Shown here: in pieces, positions 49,855 through 57,480 of the stretch | Numbering within the stretch: position 1 is the first letter of the stretch | Layout of the letters: each line of letters opens with the position of its first letter | Source of the DNA: Candidatus Ozemibacter sibiricus | GTDB lineage: Bacteria; Muiribacteriota; Ozemobacteria; Ozemobacterales; Ozemobacteraceae | Direction of reading: 5' to 3' | Assembly: GCA_003327425.1 (NCBI GenBank) | Contig: QOQW01000032.1 | Coordinates: 1-57,480 of the forward strand | DNA: 57,480 bases | Position numbers and translations under genes: made by a program | Notes under the pieces: generated by a model | Database searches by the model: none | Told to the model about the DNA's origin: nothing | Seen by the model: the letters and a program-made list of their open reading frames with translations, nothing else

Positions 49855-51852
49855 ATGCCACCACAAATTCTATTGATAGGGCTAAATACCCGCTTCTCGC
49901 ACACCCACCTCTCTCTGGCCTACCTGGAATCGTGGTGGAATCGAGTGCCGGGGCGCCCCCCTCTGACCCGTCTCGACCTGGATATGAACCGAGGGTTCGA
50001 TGCCCTGGCCCAGGAGCTGATTCTTCTCCGACCCACCGTCGCCGCTTTCGCCAGCTACATCTGGAGTCAACCACTGGCCGTAGCCCTGGCCGGGGCCCTG
50101 AAAGCCGCCTTCCCTGAGGTCTGCATCATCTTCGGCGGCCCCGAGGCGAGCTTCGGCGCCCCCGACCTCCTGCAGAACCATCCCTGGATCGATCTGGTCA
50201 TCAAAGGCGAAGGGGAGGTCACCTTCGAAGAGGTCCTCCTGCGCGTCCTGGCGCGGGAAGATTGCGCCGGCATTCCGGGGGTCGTTCGTCGTCTCGGTCC
50301 GCCTTCTGCGCCCCCTCCGCCAAGCGGGAGCCGCTCCCCCTCCTCCACCGAACAAGGCGCCCCGACTTGGGTGATGGAACCCGATCGGCCGCCCATACAA
50401 ACCCTCGATTCCATTCCTTCCCCATTTCAGTCAGGGCTCTACGGAAAAGGGCACGGTTTCACCTACTACGAATCCACGCGCGGATGCCCCTATCGCTGCG
50501 CGTACTGCCTCAGTTCCGTGCTCGGGCCGTTGCGATCCTTCTCCCTCGATCGGGTCAAAGCCGACCTCGATTGGTTCTTCGCCTCCGACTTCACTCAGGT
50601 CAGGTTCGCCGACCGCACCTTCAACCAGGATCCTGCCCGGGCCGCGGCCATCATCGAGCATATTCTGCGTGGCAACACCCGCCAGATCGGGTTCCATTTC
50701 GAACTGAAAGCAGATACCCTCGACGAACGCCTGATCGATCTGCTCGGAGAAGCCCCCCCTGACCTCTTCCATCTCGAGATCGGCGTGCAATCCACCCATC
50801 ACCCAACCCTCGCGGCGGTCGACCGTCGCTCCGACCTGAGCCGCTTGCGAGAAAACGTGATTCGGTTGCGTGAACGGACGCGATGTCACGTTCATCTCGA
50901 CCTTCTGGCCGGGCTGCCGCAGGAAGATCTGCCGGCTTTTCGCCGCACCCTGGACGATGCCTTTCGCATGAGGCCGAGCACCATCCAGGTCGGGCTCGTG
51001 AAAGTCCTGAAGGGAACCGCCCTCGCCACGGCGGCACGTCGGGGCGATCTGGCGCACGCGCCCCAGCCGCCCTATGCAGTGGTCCGCACGCGCTGGCTCG
51101 ATCCGGCTGAAGTGGTCCGGATCCAGGACATCGGAAAGCTGGTCGAGGGCATCCATAATCCTGGGCGGTTCTCCGCCAGCCTTGCATTCCTGATCAGGGA
51201 GGCATACAACAACTCTCCCTCGTCATTCTATGAAGCCCTCGCGGATTTCTGGCGAAAGAGCGGTCGGCCGTTCTACCAATTCGGCCCGGAAGCCGTGGCG
51301 GAAGGTCTGCGTACCTTTGTGGCCGCCCAGCCCGAGGTGACCGATCAGCACCGCCGCGCCTTCGAAGCGCTCCTGGCCCATGAAGCCCGATTGGCCCAGA
51401 AAGTGCCTTCCGGCCCCCCAGGCCCTCGTCCCGCCTTTCCCGCGCCGACACGGTCGCCTACCTGGAGATTGGCACCCGGCTTGCGAATTTTCTGGTATCC
51501 CACCGATCCCCTGGCTCTCCTGGCAACCTCAACCGCCCAGGTCCCCCCCCAGGAACGCCCCCGATCCTGGGCGGCATCCTGCCATCCCGCTCCTGTGGTC
51601 TATCAGTATGAAACCGACCTGTCCCGCCCACCTCGCACCATCGCCCTCGACCTCCCATTGCGCGAACGTCTGGTGCTGGCTTTCATCGATCTCGATCTGG
51701 CGCCGGAATCCTTCTCGGCGGCCGCCCAGCTCGTCGGCCAAGGTGAAACACCCCCTCAGGAGTGGACGCAGGCTCTTGACGTCGTCAAGGAAAAAGGGTT
51801 TGTATGGAATGTGCAACGCCTACCTAAATCATCACGCTCAGCTGGAGGTTGA
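49855..51852 (+). CDS. B12-binding domain radical SAM protein with DUF4080-like C-terminus
   Basis: The frame is open from 49510, but the conserved sequence begins at the ATG at 49855 (MPPQILLIGLNTRFSHTHLS), giving 665 residues. The N-terminal 130 residues are a cobalamin-binding Rossmann domain (VAAFASYIWSQ, IIFGGPEASFG, VIKGEGEVTFEE). A Pro/Ser-rich linker follows at about 148-170. The radical SAM core has CPYRCAYC (C211, C215, C218) and RFADRTFNQD. The C-terminal region (FSASLAFLIREAY, EALADFW) fits DUF4080. Substrate is unknown; related proteins act on tetrapyrroles, lipids or RNA. An FmdB-like gene follows after 5 bp. Confidence 0.9.
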   Translation: MPPQILLIGLNTRFSHTHLSLAYLESWWNRVPGRPPLTRLDLDMNRGFDALAQELILLRPTVAAFASYIWSQPLAVALAGALKAAFPEVCIIFGGPEASFGAPDLLQNHPWIDLVIKGEGEVTFEEVLLRVLAREDCAGIPGVVRRLGPPSAPPPPSGSRSPSSTEQGAPTWVMEPDRPPIQTLDSIPSPFQSGLYGKGHGFTYYESTRGCPYRCAYCLSSVLGPLRSFSLDRVKADLDWFFASDFTQVRFADRTFNQDPARAAAIIEHILRGNTRQIGFHFELKADTLDERLIDLLGEAPPDLFHLEIGVQSTHHPTLAAVDRRSDLSRLRENVIRLRERTRCHVHLDLLAGLPQEDLPAFRRTLDDAFRMRPSTIQVGLVKVLKGTALATAARRGDLAHAPQPPYAVVRTRWLDPAEVVRIQDIGKLVEGIHNPGRFSASLAFLIREAYNNSPSSFYEALADFWRKSGRPFYQFGPEAVAEGLRTFVAAQPEVTDQHRRAFEALLAHEARLAQKVPSGPPGPRPAFPAPTRSPTWRLAPGLRIFWYPTDPLALLATSTAQVPPQERPRSWAASCHPAPVVYQYETDLSRPPRTIALDLPLRERLVLAFIDLDLAPESFSAAAQLVGQGETPPQEWTQALDVVKEKGFVWNVQRLPKSSRSAGG

Positions 51853-51857
51853 ACGCC

Positions 51858-52121
51858 ATGCCCCTGTATGTGTATCGTTGCCGGGTCGCCGCGGAAGCTT
51901 GCGATTCCTGCCGCGACGGGGTCGAGGTGTTCCAGAAGATCTCTGAGGCAGCGTTGACCGCCTGCCCTGAGTGCGGCAAACCCGTCGTCCGGCTTCTCCA
52001 TGCGACCCCAACAGTGAGGGACTCATCAGATAAGAAAATCCTGTCCGATGAAAATCTGAAGAAGCACGGGTTCAAAAAGCTCGTCAACGCCGGTGGCGGC
52101 AAGTTCGACGAAGCGGTCTGA
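51858..52121 (+). CDS. FmdB-family small zinc-ribbon protein
   Basis: An 87-residue protein starting MPLYVYRC, the classic FmdB opening. The second knuckle is CPECGKPVVRLLH. The first knuckle is longer than usual, CRVAAEACDSC. The C-terminal tail SDENLKKHGFKKLVNAGGGKF is also typical. FmdB-like proteins are small regulators or adaptors of unknown mechanism. A ribosome binding site GGAGG overlaps the end of the radical SAM gene, so the two are coupled. Confidence 0.85.
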   Translation: MPLYVYRCRVAAEACDSCRDGVEVFQKISEAALTACPECGKPVVRLLHATPTVRDSSDKKILSDENLKKHGFKKLVNAGGGKFDEAV

Positions 52122-52175
52122 AGGTCAGCCGCGAATTTTCTCGGTCCACCCCCTCATCAGAAGGGGTGCCCCTCA

Positions 52176-52263
52176 CCTCCTGCGCCTGCGCGGGGGCATT
52201 CAGGCGGGAACAGGCCTCACCAGCTCCGCCCTGAAAGCCGTTTCTGAAGGCAGGCGCAGGAGG
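52176..52263. repeat. 88-bp two-tier inverted repeat between fmdB-like and YgjP-like genes
   Basis: Outer arms 52176-52189 (CCTCCTGCGCCTGC) and 52250-52263 are a perfect 14-bp inverted repeat. Inner arms 52195-52207 and 52226-52239 pair over 12 bp with one mismatch and one bulge. The terminal loop is 18 nt. The 3' outer arm contains AGGAGG, the candidate ribosome binding site of the next gene. Confidence 0.75.
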
Positions 52264-52278
52264 GCGGCGGTATGCCCA

Positions 52279-52815
52279 ATGGCGGCCCGAAGCCATCAAT
52301 CCCGGTCCGTCGCCCCACGCCTCCTGACCGAGGTGCCATTCCTCGGCCAAAGCTTGCCCATCGAAATGGCGCGATCGCCGCTTCCGCTCGAGCGCGTGGT
52401 TGAACGCGAGGGCAAGCTGCTCCTGCAGATTCCGGCCTGTATTCCGGCCGACCACCTGGCCGAACGGGTTCGTCACCTGGCCGAACGCTGGCTGAGAGCC
52501 CAAGCGCGGCATCATCTCCAACAGAGGGTCAACGACCTGGCCATCCGATTGAACGTCACCCCCGGCCCTCTGGCCGTGAAGGACACTCGATCGCGATGGG
52601 GCAGCTGCTCGGCCAGAGGGAATCTCAGTTTCAACTGGCGCCTGATCATGGCCCCCCCCTGGATCATCGACTACCTGGTCGCCCATGAACTGGCGCATCT
52701 GCGCGAATTGAACCACTCTCCGCGCTTCTGGGCCGTGGTGCGCCGCGTCTGCCCCGACTACCAGAGCCACCGGATCTGGTTGCGGCTCGCCGGCGAGCGA
52801 CTGATGAACTGGTGA
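52279..52815 (+). CDS. YgjP/SprT-like zinc metallopeptidase-fold protein (DUF45)
   Basis: The ATG at 52279 gives 178 residues; a longer open frame exists from 52093 but runs through the inverted repeat. The region TRSRWGSCSARGNLSFNW, then LIMAPPWIIDYLVAHELAHL, RELNHSPRFW is the YgjP/DUF45 signature with HELAH and a downstream His/Glu as zinc ligands. Members are small metal-dependent hydrolases of unclear role. AGGAGG lies 15 nt before the start, somewhat far, and within the 3' arm of the hairpin. Confidence 0.85.
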   Translation: MAARSHQSRSVAPRLLTEVPFLGQSLPIEMARSPLPLERVVEREGKLLLQIPACIPADHLAERVRHLAERWLRAQARHHLQQRVNDLAIRLNVTPGPLAVKDTRSRWGSCSARGNLSFNWRLIMAPPWIIDYLVAHELAHLRELNHSPRFWAVVRRVCPDYQSHRIWLRLAGERLMNW

Positions 52816-52933
52816 ACGGCGACGGGCCACGTTCGCCCGACAGCGCCGAACGCCGCCTCGGGCGACCGCGCCATCCAAACCCTGAGAGAGACCTGGTTGA
52901 GTCGAGCGCCGGCCCTTTCGCGCGAGCGGGAGG

Positions 52934-54814
52934 CTAGCGCTTCAACAGGGCTTCCAGTTCAGCCCGACGGTTCTGGGCGCACTCGAATCGGATGAGGTGC
53001 TCGATGCGGGCCCGCAGCGAGGCGAGATTGCGCTTCCCTTCTTCAGAGGCCTGATCGTAGAAGGCGAAAAACTCGCGGGCCAGTTCGAGGTCGCCCGTCT
53101 CGATGCCATCACGAATGGCCTCGAACAGCTCTTCTTCGGCCGCGACGATCTGCTCCATGGTGGGTTTGTCGGGGGCCCCCTCCATGCTGGAGGTCATCAC
53201 TCCCGCCTCGCCGAGGATGCGGGTCATGTCATCGGTGAGAGGCCCTTGCCCAGCGATATCCTCCATCATCGAGCGAGCCGTGCGGGCATCGACCCGCCGC
53301 CGGGCGGGGCGCGCCGCGACCACCGCCTGCGGCGAGCGACCGCGACTGACGGTGACGGTGAAGGAGAACTCGGCCGGTGGCGCCCGCTGCGCGAAGGTCT
53401 GTTCGATCTTCGACGCGATGGGGCCGCGATGGCAGACGATCAGATGCATGGTGTCGTGCCGACCGGCCTGCAGCCGCAAGACGGCGTCAGCCTTGTGGTT
53501 GGCCAGCTTCAGCCATTCGATCTGGGTGGGGACGCGACGCCGGCTGTCTGACAAGACCACCGCGACATCGAAGATGTTGGCCAGGAGAGGCCCGGCGTTC
53601 AGTTTCTGGCCGGCGAACGCGACCCGGATCGGCCCGGACGAACCGGACAGGTCGAATTGGTAGCCCTTGGCCGACCAGGGTTTGACGGTGGAATGCGCCG
53701 AGAAAGGAGCGCCGGTGAACCGCCGGGCCGGGGCCACTTTGAGTTTCGACAGGAATTTGTCGTAGCCATAGAATCCATTGGCGAGGGTCGGGTCATTGAT
53801 GAAGTTGGCCACACAGAAGCCGTCGAACACCTGGGAGAACGCGTAAGGCTTCTTCTGGCGTTTGAAGACATCGGCGATGCTGGTGATTCCCTGGCTTTTG
53901 TGGGCAACGATCGCCCGCATCAGGGCATTGCGTTCCTGGACGTTGGCACAGACCCGGTTGGCCAGGAAGTAGGCGAACAGATAGACCTGACCGTAATTGG
54001 CGATGGCCGTTTCATTGGCCCAGGCGATGAGGTTGTTGTCGCTGTTGCGAATGAAAGCGAACACCTGATTGGGATGGTCGAACCCATTCAGGAACACGGC
54101 GAGCTGGGAACACGCCTCGTTGAGCCAGGTGTGCTCTTTGGGGTCGTGATGCCAATGGATCATGTGCTGGAATTCATGGGCCAGCACGCTCAGCAACTGA
54201 TCGCTCGACGGGTCGGCCGGGGAGATGTCGAGGTAGAGCATCTCGCGTTGATTGCTATGAGGGTTGACGCGGGTGGGATATTCGTCGCCCGCGTAGAAAT
54301 ACCCTGCGGTGAAGTTCTTGTTGCCGTTCTGCCCATAGCCATCGCGAATGTCGAGGAAAAACAGCGTGATCCGAGGATCGCCATCGATGCCGGGATTCCA
54401 TTCCGAGCCGAAAATGGCCGTGTTGTTGGGATAGATGCGGGCATCGAAGGCATTGACCACTTTTTCGATGGTAGATGGAGCGAGATCGCGCCCCTTTTCG
54501 ACATAGGCGTAGCAGTGTTTGCCGATCTTGCGCAGGATCGCCGGGACCTTGAACCGTTCCATGGTGGCGACATTGAAGGTATTGAACACCACCTCGTCGC
54601 CGACCTGCGGAGGACGCCGATCGATCGACTGGAAGATCCCGCGCGTGCGGGTCAGATATTCTTCTTCCGTTTCTTTGGGAGCGTTGTCGGCCAACCAGCG
54701 AACTTCTTCTTCGAACAAGTGGGTGGCATCCACCCATTCGGCATTGGCCGGGAGCGGAAGGAGGAGGCCGATAAGCAGTCCGAGGAGGAGGAAGAAGTGG
54801 ATCCGTGAGGTCAT
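52934..54814 (-). CDS. Exported M30-like (hyicolysin-type) zinc metallopeptidase, copy A
   Basis: The start at 54814 has AGGAG and lies about 31 nt after an extended -10. The 626-residue protein has a signal peptide (FFLLLGLLIGLLLPLPANA). The zinc motif is HEFQHMIHW (H213, E214, H217), with a downstream WLNEACSQ (E233) as third ligand candidate. The central sequence (AIFGSEWNPGIDGDPRI, then FYAGDEYP) matches the M30 metallopeptidase fold. The C-terminal 250 residues are beta-rich, and the last 100 are helical. It probably digests extracellular protein. The next gene on the same strand is a paralogue. Confidence 0.85.
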   Translation of the reverse strand: MTSRIHFFLLLGLLIGLLLPLPANAEWVDATHLFEEEVRWLADNAPKETEEEYLTRTRGIFQSIDRRPPQVGDEVVFNTFNVATMERFKVPAILRKIGKHCYAYVEKGRDLAPSTIEKVVNAFDARIYPNNTAIFGSEWNPGIDGDPRITLFFLDIRDGYGQNGNKNFTAGYFYAGDEYPTRVNPHSNQREMLYLDISPADPSSDQLLSVLAHEFQHMIHWHHDPKEHTWLNEACSQLAVFLNGFDHPNQVFAFIRNSDNNLIAWANETAIANYGQVYLFAYFLANRVCANVQERNALMRAIVAHKSQGITSIADVFKRQKKPYAFSQVFDGFCVANFINDPTLANGFYGYDKFLSKLKVAPARRFTGAPFSAHSTVKPWSAKGYQFDLSGSSGPIRVAFAGQKLNAGPLLANIFDVAVVLSDSRRRVPTQIEWLKLANHKADAVLRLQAGRHDTMHLIVCHRGPIASKIEQTFAQRAPPAEFSFTVTVSRGRSPQAVVAARPARRRVDARTARSMMEDIAGQGPLTDDMTRILGEAGVMTSSMEGAPDKPTMEQIVAAEEELFEAIRDGIETGDLELAREFFAFYDQASEEGKRNLASLRARIEHLIRFECAQNRRAELEALLKR

Positions 54815-54851
54815 GACCGGCTCCTGGGAAACTGGAAGCTTAATCATTGAA

Positions 54852-54860
54852 ATTATATCA
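54852..54860 (-). promoter_or_regulatory. Extended -10 promoter of metallopeptidase copy A
   Basis: On the minus strand TG-A-TATAAT; no clear -35. It lies upstream of 54814 and would exclude the longer start at 54847. Confidence 0.6.
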
Positions 54861-55011
54861 ATCTCTGCCCACTGTCCGCCAGGGGGAGCTCGATTTCAGA
54901 GGGCAGGTCTGCGATTCCGTTGGAAGTGATCGCTGGCCTGCCCTGGTGACCCGACGGCCGGAATTTCGCATGACGGCCAGAAAAGAGGAACACCGCCTGC
55001 TGGGTACAGGA

Positions 55012-55041
55012 ACGACCCCGGGGCGGGTCCCCCGGGGTCGT
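55012..55041 (-). terminator. Strong hairpin after metallopeptidase copy B
   Basis: A 12-bp perfect stem ACGACCCCGGGG (55012-55023) / CCCCGGGGTCGT (55030-55041) with a 6-nt loop, 14 bp after the stop codon of copy B. The U tail on the minus strand is poor. Confidence 0.55.
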
Positions 55042-55055
55042 GACGCTTCCGGTTC

Positions 55056-56900
55056 TCAGAACGAGGTCAAAGCCTTGATGCGCTCGGCCAATTCGGGGCG
55101 GTCGCCCTCTCCGGCCGAGAACTTGAGCTGGTCGGCAACGCGGCGGGCCAGCGGGCGAAGGGCCTCGCGGTTCGCTTCCTGGGAGACCATCGAGATCAGC
55201 TCATCGACAGCTTCGAAGGACCCTTCTTCAAGTTGCTGCCGGACGGTTTTGGTGATCTCGAAGGACATGTTCTCGAGATTGGTGAAGGCCAGAGCGGCGA
55301 CCTTCTCGTCGGCATCGCCCAGATCACCGGCCGAGCGCAGGTATTCCTCGGCGAAGGGCCGAATCGACGAAGGACCGACGGGAGCACCCGCCAGAATGAT
55401 GCCGCTGTCAGACACCCGGACGATGTAGGGCAGGCCAGGGGCCTGAGTATAGGCCTGATCGGGGATTCCCCCCGGCGCCTGGGCGCTGACGATGATCGTC
55501 AGAGAATCGTATTTGGCTGAAGTGAAGCATTCCAGCGTTCCGACCTGGACATTCTTATCGGGCACCGGTTGCAACTGCATGTACTGCAGCGTCGGCTCGT
55601 ACATGCCGCGGGAGTTGGAAAGGACAGCAGCCACCATGAAGGAGTTGTATTTCTTGTCGGTGAATTTGGCGTAGGCGCCAGCGAATTCGATTTTGATCTT
55701 GGTGCGAGCGGTGGAGAGATCGACTTTGATGGCATCAGCGCTCCACAGGAAGACCTTCTCTTTGACTTCGCCGGGGAGGGTCTTGAGAGTCTGGCAGGCA
55801 GGCAAGCGCAACCGGCCAAGACTGTCGTCGTAGGCGAACTTGCCTTTTTCGAGCTTCGGATCATTGAGGTAGTTGGTTACCGCGAAGTCGGAGTAGGCGC
55901 GCGCGAAATCGATCTTGAACGGCTGGAGGGCGTTGTTGTAGCCATCGATACCGTTGGCCTGGTCGGCCACGAGCTTCTTGAAGAAGGCAGCCCGGCTGGC
56001 CTCCGTTTTCAGGAACCGATTCATCAGATAGTAGTTCCACAGGTAGACATGCCCATAGTTGGCGAGCATCTGGTCTTCGGCCCAGGCGGTGAGACTGTTG
56101 TCAGGATCTCGTAACAGGGCGAGGATCTGATTGGCGTGCCCGAACCCGCACAGGTACGGAGCGATCTGGGAGCAGGCTTCATTGACCCAGGTGGCTTCGC
56201 GAGGATCGTTGGCGAAGTGGATCATGTGCTGGAATTCGTGGGCGACAACCGCCATGTAGTGGTCATCTTCGGGGTCGCCAGGGTTGATGTCGAGGTAGAA
56301 CATCTCCCGTTCGTTCGATTTGACCGGGATGTCTTCGGGGATCTGGCTCTGGAGGAATTCATCGCCAGCGAAGAAATAGCCCCCGACGAATCCGCCAGAT
56401 CCGTCGTAGCCATCTTTGATGTCGAACATCAACAGGAAGATGCGTTCATCGCCATCGATGCCAGGCTTCCATTCAGATCCGAAAGTGGAGGTGTTGGTGG
56501 GATAGATGGTGTCATCGAAGGACTTCTGGACATTGGCCACCGCTTTGTCAGAAACGTTCTGGCCGTTTTCGACGAAGACGTAGCAGTGCTTGCCGATGGC
56601 GCGCAGCGTGGCTGAAATCTCTTCGAACTTGTCTTCTTTGATATTCTTGGTCCAGAATTTTTCGACGTCACCGACCGCATATTCCTTGCGTTGGGGCAGT
56701 GGAGCCTTGGTGCGCTTGGCGTAGGCGGCCTTGGTCTCGAGTTTCACCTTCTTGACGAGACTTCGGACGTGCGGGTCGAACAGGTGGGTGGCGTCCTTCC
56801 ACTGCAGGCTCGCGGTACGGGTGCCCCGCGCCAGGACCTGGGACGGCATCATGGCCAGAACCAGGGCCGCGATCAACAACCCCAACGACAGCTTCTTCAT
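55056..56900 (-). CDS. Exported M30-like (hyicolysin-type) zinc metallopeptidase, copy B
   Basis: The start at 56900 has AGGAGA and gives 614 residues with a signal peptide (LGLLIAALVLAMMPSQVLA). HEFQHMIHF (H221, E222, H225) and WVNEACSQ (E241) match copy A. So do TFGSEWKPGIDGDERIF, GGYFFAGDEF and NYGHVYLWNYYLMNRF. The two proteins are collinear over their whole length but differ substantially, so the duplication is old. Both keep all zinc ligands, so both may be active with different targets. Confidence 0.85.
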   Translation of the reverse strand: MKKLSLGLLIAALVLAMMPSQVLARGTRTASLQWKDATHLFDPHVRSLVKKVKLETKAAYAKRTKAPLPQRKEYAVGDVEKFWTKNIKEDKFEEISATLRAIGKHCYVFVENGQNVSDKAVANVQKSFDDTIYPTNTSTFGSEWKPGIDGDERIFLLMFDIKDGYDGSGGFVGGYFFAGDEFLQSQIPEDIPVKSNEREMFYLDINPGDPEDDHYMAVVAHEFQHMIHFANDPREATWVNEACSQIAPYLCGFGHANQILALLRDPDNSLTAWAEDQMLANYGHVYLWNYYLMNRFLKTEASRAAFFKKLVADQANGIDGYNNALQPFKIDFARAYSDFAVTNYLNDPKLEKGKFAYDDSLGRLRLPACQTLKTLPGEVKEKVFLWSADAIKVDLSTARTKIKIEFAGAYAKFTDKKYNSFMVAAVLSNSRGMYEPTLQYMQLQPVPDKNVQVGTLECFTSAKYDSLTIIVSAQAPGGIPDQAYTQAPGLPYIVRVSDSGIILAGAPVGPSSIRPFAEEYLRSAGDLGDADEKVAALAFTNLENMSFEITKTVRQQLEEGSFEAVDELISMVSQEANREALRPLARRVADQLKFSAGEGDRPELAERIKALTSF

Positions 56901-57104
56901 GCTCGATTCTCCTGGTGGGATTCGGATGCTGCAAACTAGAGCAATTTTCCTGCCATTCGCCCGTCGCCAGCGAACCAGCACCAATGCTCGGTCATCATGC
57001 ACCATCGGGGCACTGGTGCCCAATTTCCTGCAACGTTCTGGCGAATGGTCAGCATATTTTGATTATAGGTACCGGATGGGGGGGCCGGGGGATTCTTCCC
57101 TTTG

Positions 57105-57113
57105 TGCTATAAT
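57105..57113 (+). promoter_or_regulatory. Extended -10 promoter with predicted leaderless start of the J-domain gene
   Basis: TG-C-TATAAT (57105-57113) is followed by TTCGCCC and then ATG at 57121, so transcription would start at or one base before the start codon. No Shine-Dalgarno is seen. Confidence 0.65.
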
Positions 57114-57120
57114 TTCGCCC

Positions 57121-57480
57121 ATGAAGGATCTCTATTCGGTTCTTGGAGTCGAGCCGACCGCCTCTCAAGAAGAAATCAAACGAGCCTTCCAGGAGCTGGC
57201 CAAGCGACACCACCCTGATACCGCCCTCGAGAAAGACCCGGCTGGAGAGACCTTCCGAGAGATCGCCGCCGCCTATGAGGTGCTAGGGGATCCTGACCGC
57301 CGGCGAGAGTATGACCGACGACGTCCCTTGCATTTCGGGTCAGACAAGGATCCGGCGACCGGGGGAGGAAGCCCCGATCGCAAGACTCGGTCCTGGCGCT
57401 TTGGGGGGGTACCTCCTCACGAGGGGTTCGACTTCCCTTCTTCGGCTCCCCCCTCCCCTCAGTCCGCCACCGTCCGGGTT
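57121..57480 (+). CDS. J-domain (DnaJ-like) protein, 3' end outside window
   Basis: The first 70 residues are a J domain: MKDLYSVLGVEPTASQEEI, then LAKRHHPDT with the HPD motif that stimulates Hsp70 ATPase, and AAYEVLGDPDRRREYD. The sequence then becomes Pro/Ser/Gly-rich and runs off the window. It could be DnaJ itself, a CbpA-like protein, or a J protein with another C-terminus; the region visible after the J domain lacks the Gly/Phe-rich segment typical of DnaJ. Confidence 0.85.
   Translation, partial: MKDLYSVLGVEPTASQEEIKRAFQELAKRHHPDTALEKDPAGETFREIAAAYEVLGDPDRRREYDRRRPLHFGSDKDPATGGGSPDRKTRSWRFGGVPPHEGFDFPSSAPPSPQSATVRV

Overview
The window is a GC-rich (roughly 60-65% by eye) chromosomal segment from a Gram-negative-type bacterium. 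Evidence includes many Sec signal peptides, a lipobox protein, phosphatidylserine synthase and decarboxylase, an AMIN/LysM cell-wall amidase, chemotaxis and leucyl/phenylalanyl-tRNA-protein transferase. A complete six-subunit Rnf complex and an adenosylcobalamin-type ribonucleotide reductase point to anaerobic or fermentative energy metabolism. The lineage cannot be fixed from the sequence alone. Gene order and the many unrecognised exported proteins suggest a poorly sampled deep-branching phylum; Riflebacteria/Ozemobacteria-like is only a guess.

Layout. (1) 1-2085 is a decayed accessory zone: the right end of an IS21-family element with a frameshifted istB, a low-GC toxin-antitoxin operon with an intact ribbon-helix-helix antitoxin and a PIN toxin broken by two frameshifts, and coding remnants. 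(2) 2086-7735 is mostly housekeeping on the + strand: aminotransferase, SRAP protein, GIDE-like membrane protein, serS and an exported zinc-finger protein. (3) 7884-20420 mixes envelope and secreted proteins: a beta-propeller-like protein, a DUF4214/cysteine-peptidase-like protein, a clostripain-like lipoprotein, a cupin, a very large exported protein of unknown function, the trkA-trkH potassium operon and an unknown exported protein. (4) 20431-32290 is a + strand run of psd-pssA, two glycosyltransferases, a HAMP-GAF-degenerate GGDEF protein, metG, tatD, aroB and the class II ribonucleotide reductase. (5) 32581-40205 holds a multidomain ComEC-like metallo-hydrolase and, on the - strand, aat, a murein amidase and a chemoreceptor. 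(6) 40324-46548 is the rnfCDGEAB operon followed by a divergent plsY-like gene. (7) 46613-57480 holds an unknown exported protein, a DJ-1/ferritin-like fusion, an RseC-like protein, a structured gene-free stretch, a B12/radical SAM protein, an FmdB-like zinc ribbon, a YgjP-like metallopeptidase, two tandem M30-like exported metallopeptidases and the start of a J-domain gene.

How the genes work together. RnfCDGEAB would couple ferredoxin:NAD+ electron transfer to an ion gradient, and the RseC-like protein and DJ-1/ferritin fusion nearby fit redox maintenance. Psd, PssA, the PlsY-like protein and the glycosyltransferases build envelope lipids and glycans. Many + strand genes have good sigma-70-type promoters (TTGACA/TTGAAA with 17-18 bp spacing to TATAAT/TAGAAT/TATCCT). 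At three genes the -10 box lies so close to the start codon that leaderless or near-leaderless mRNAs are predicted.

The most unusual items are the 88-bp two-tier inverted repeat at 52176-52263, the gene-free but structure-rich interval 49009-49854 with a minus-strand terminator that serves no visible gene, recurrent proline/alanine-rich insertions inside conserved enzymes, the DJ-1/ferritin fusion, the exported four-motif DnaJ-type zinc finger, and the composite metallo-hydrolase. No rRNA, tRNA or CRISPR array was recognised.
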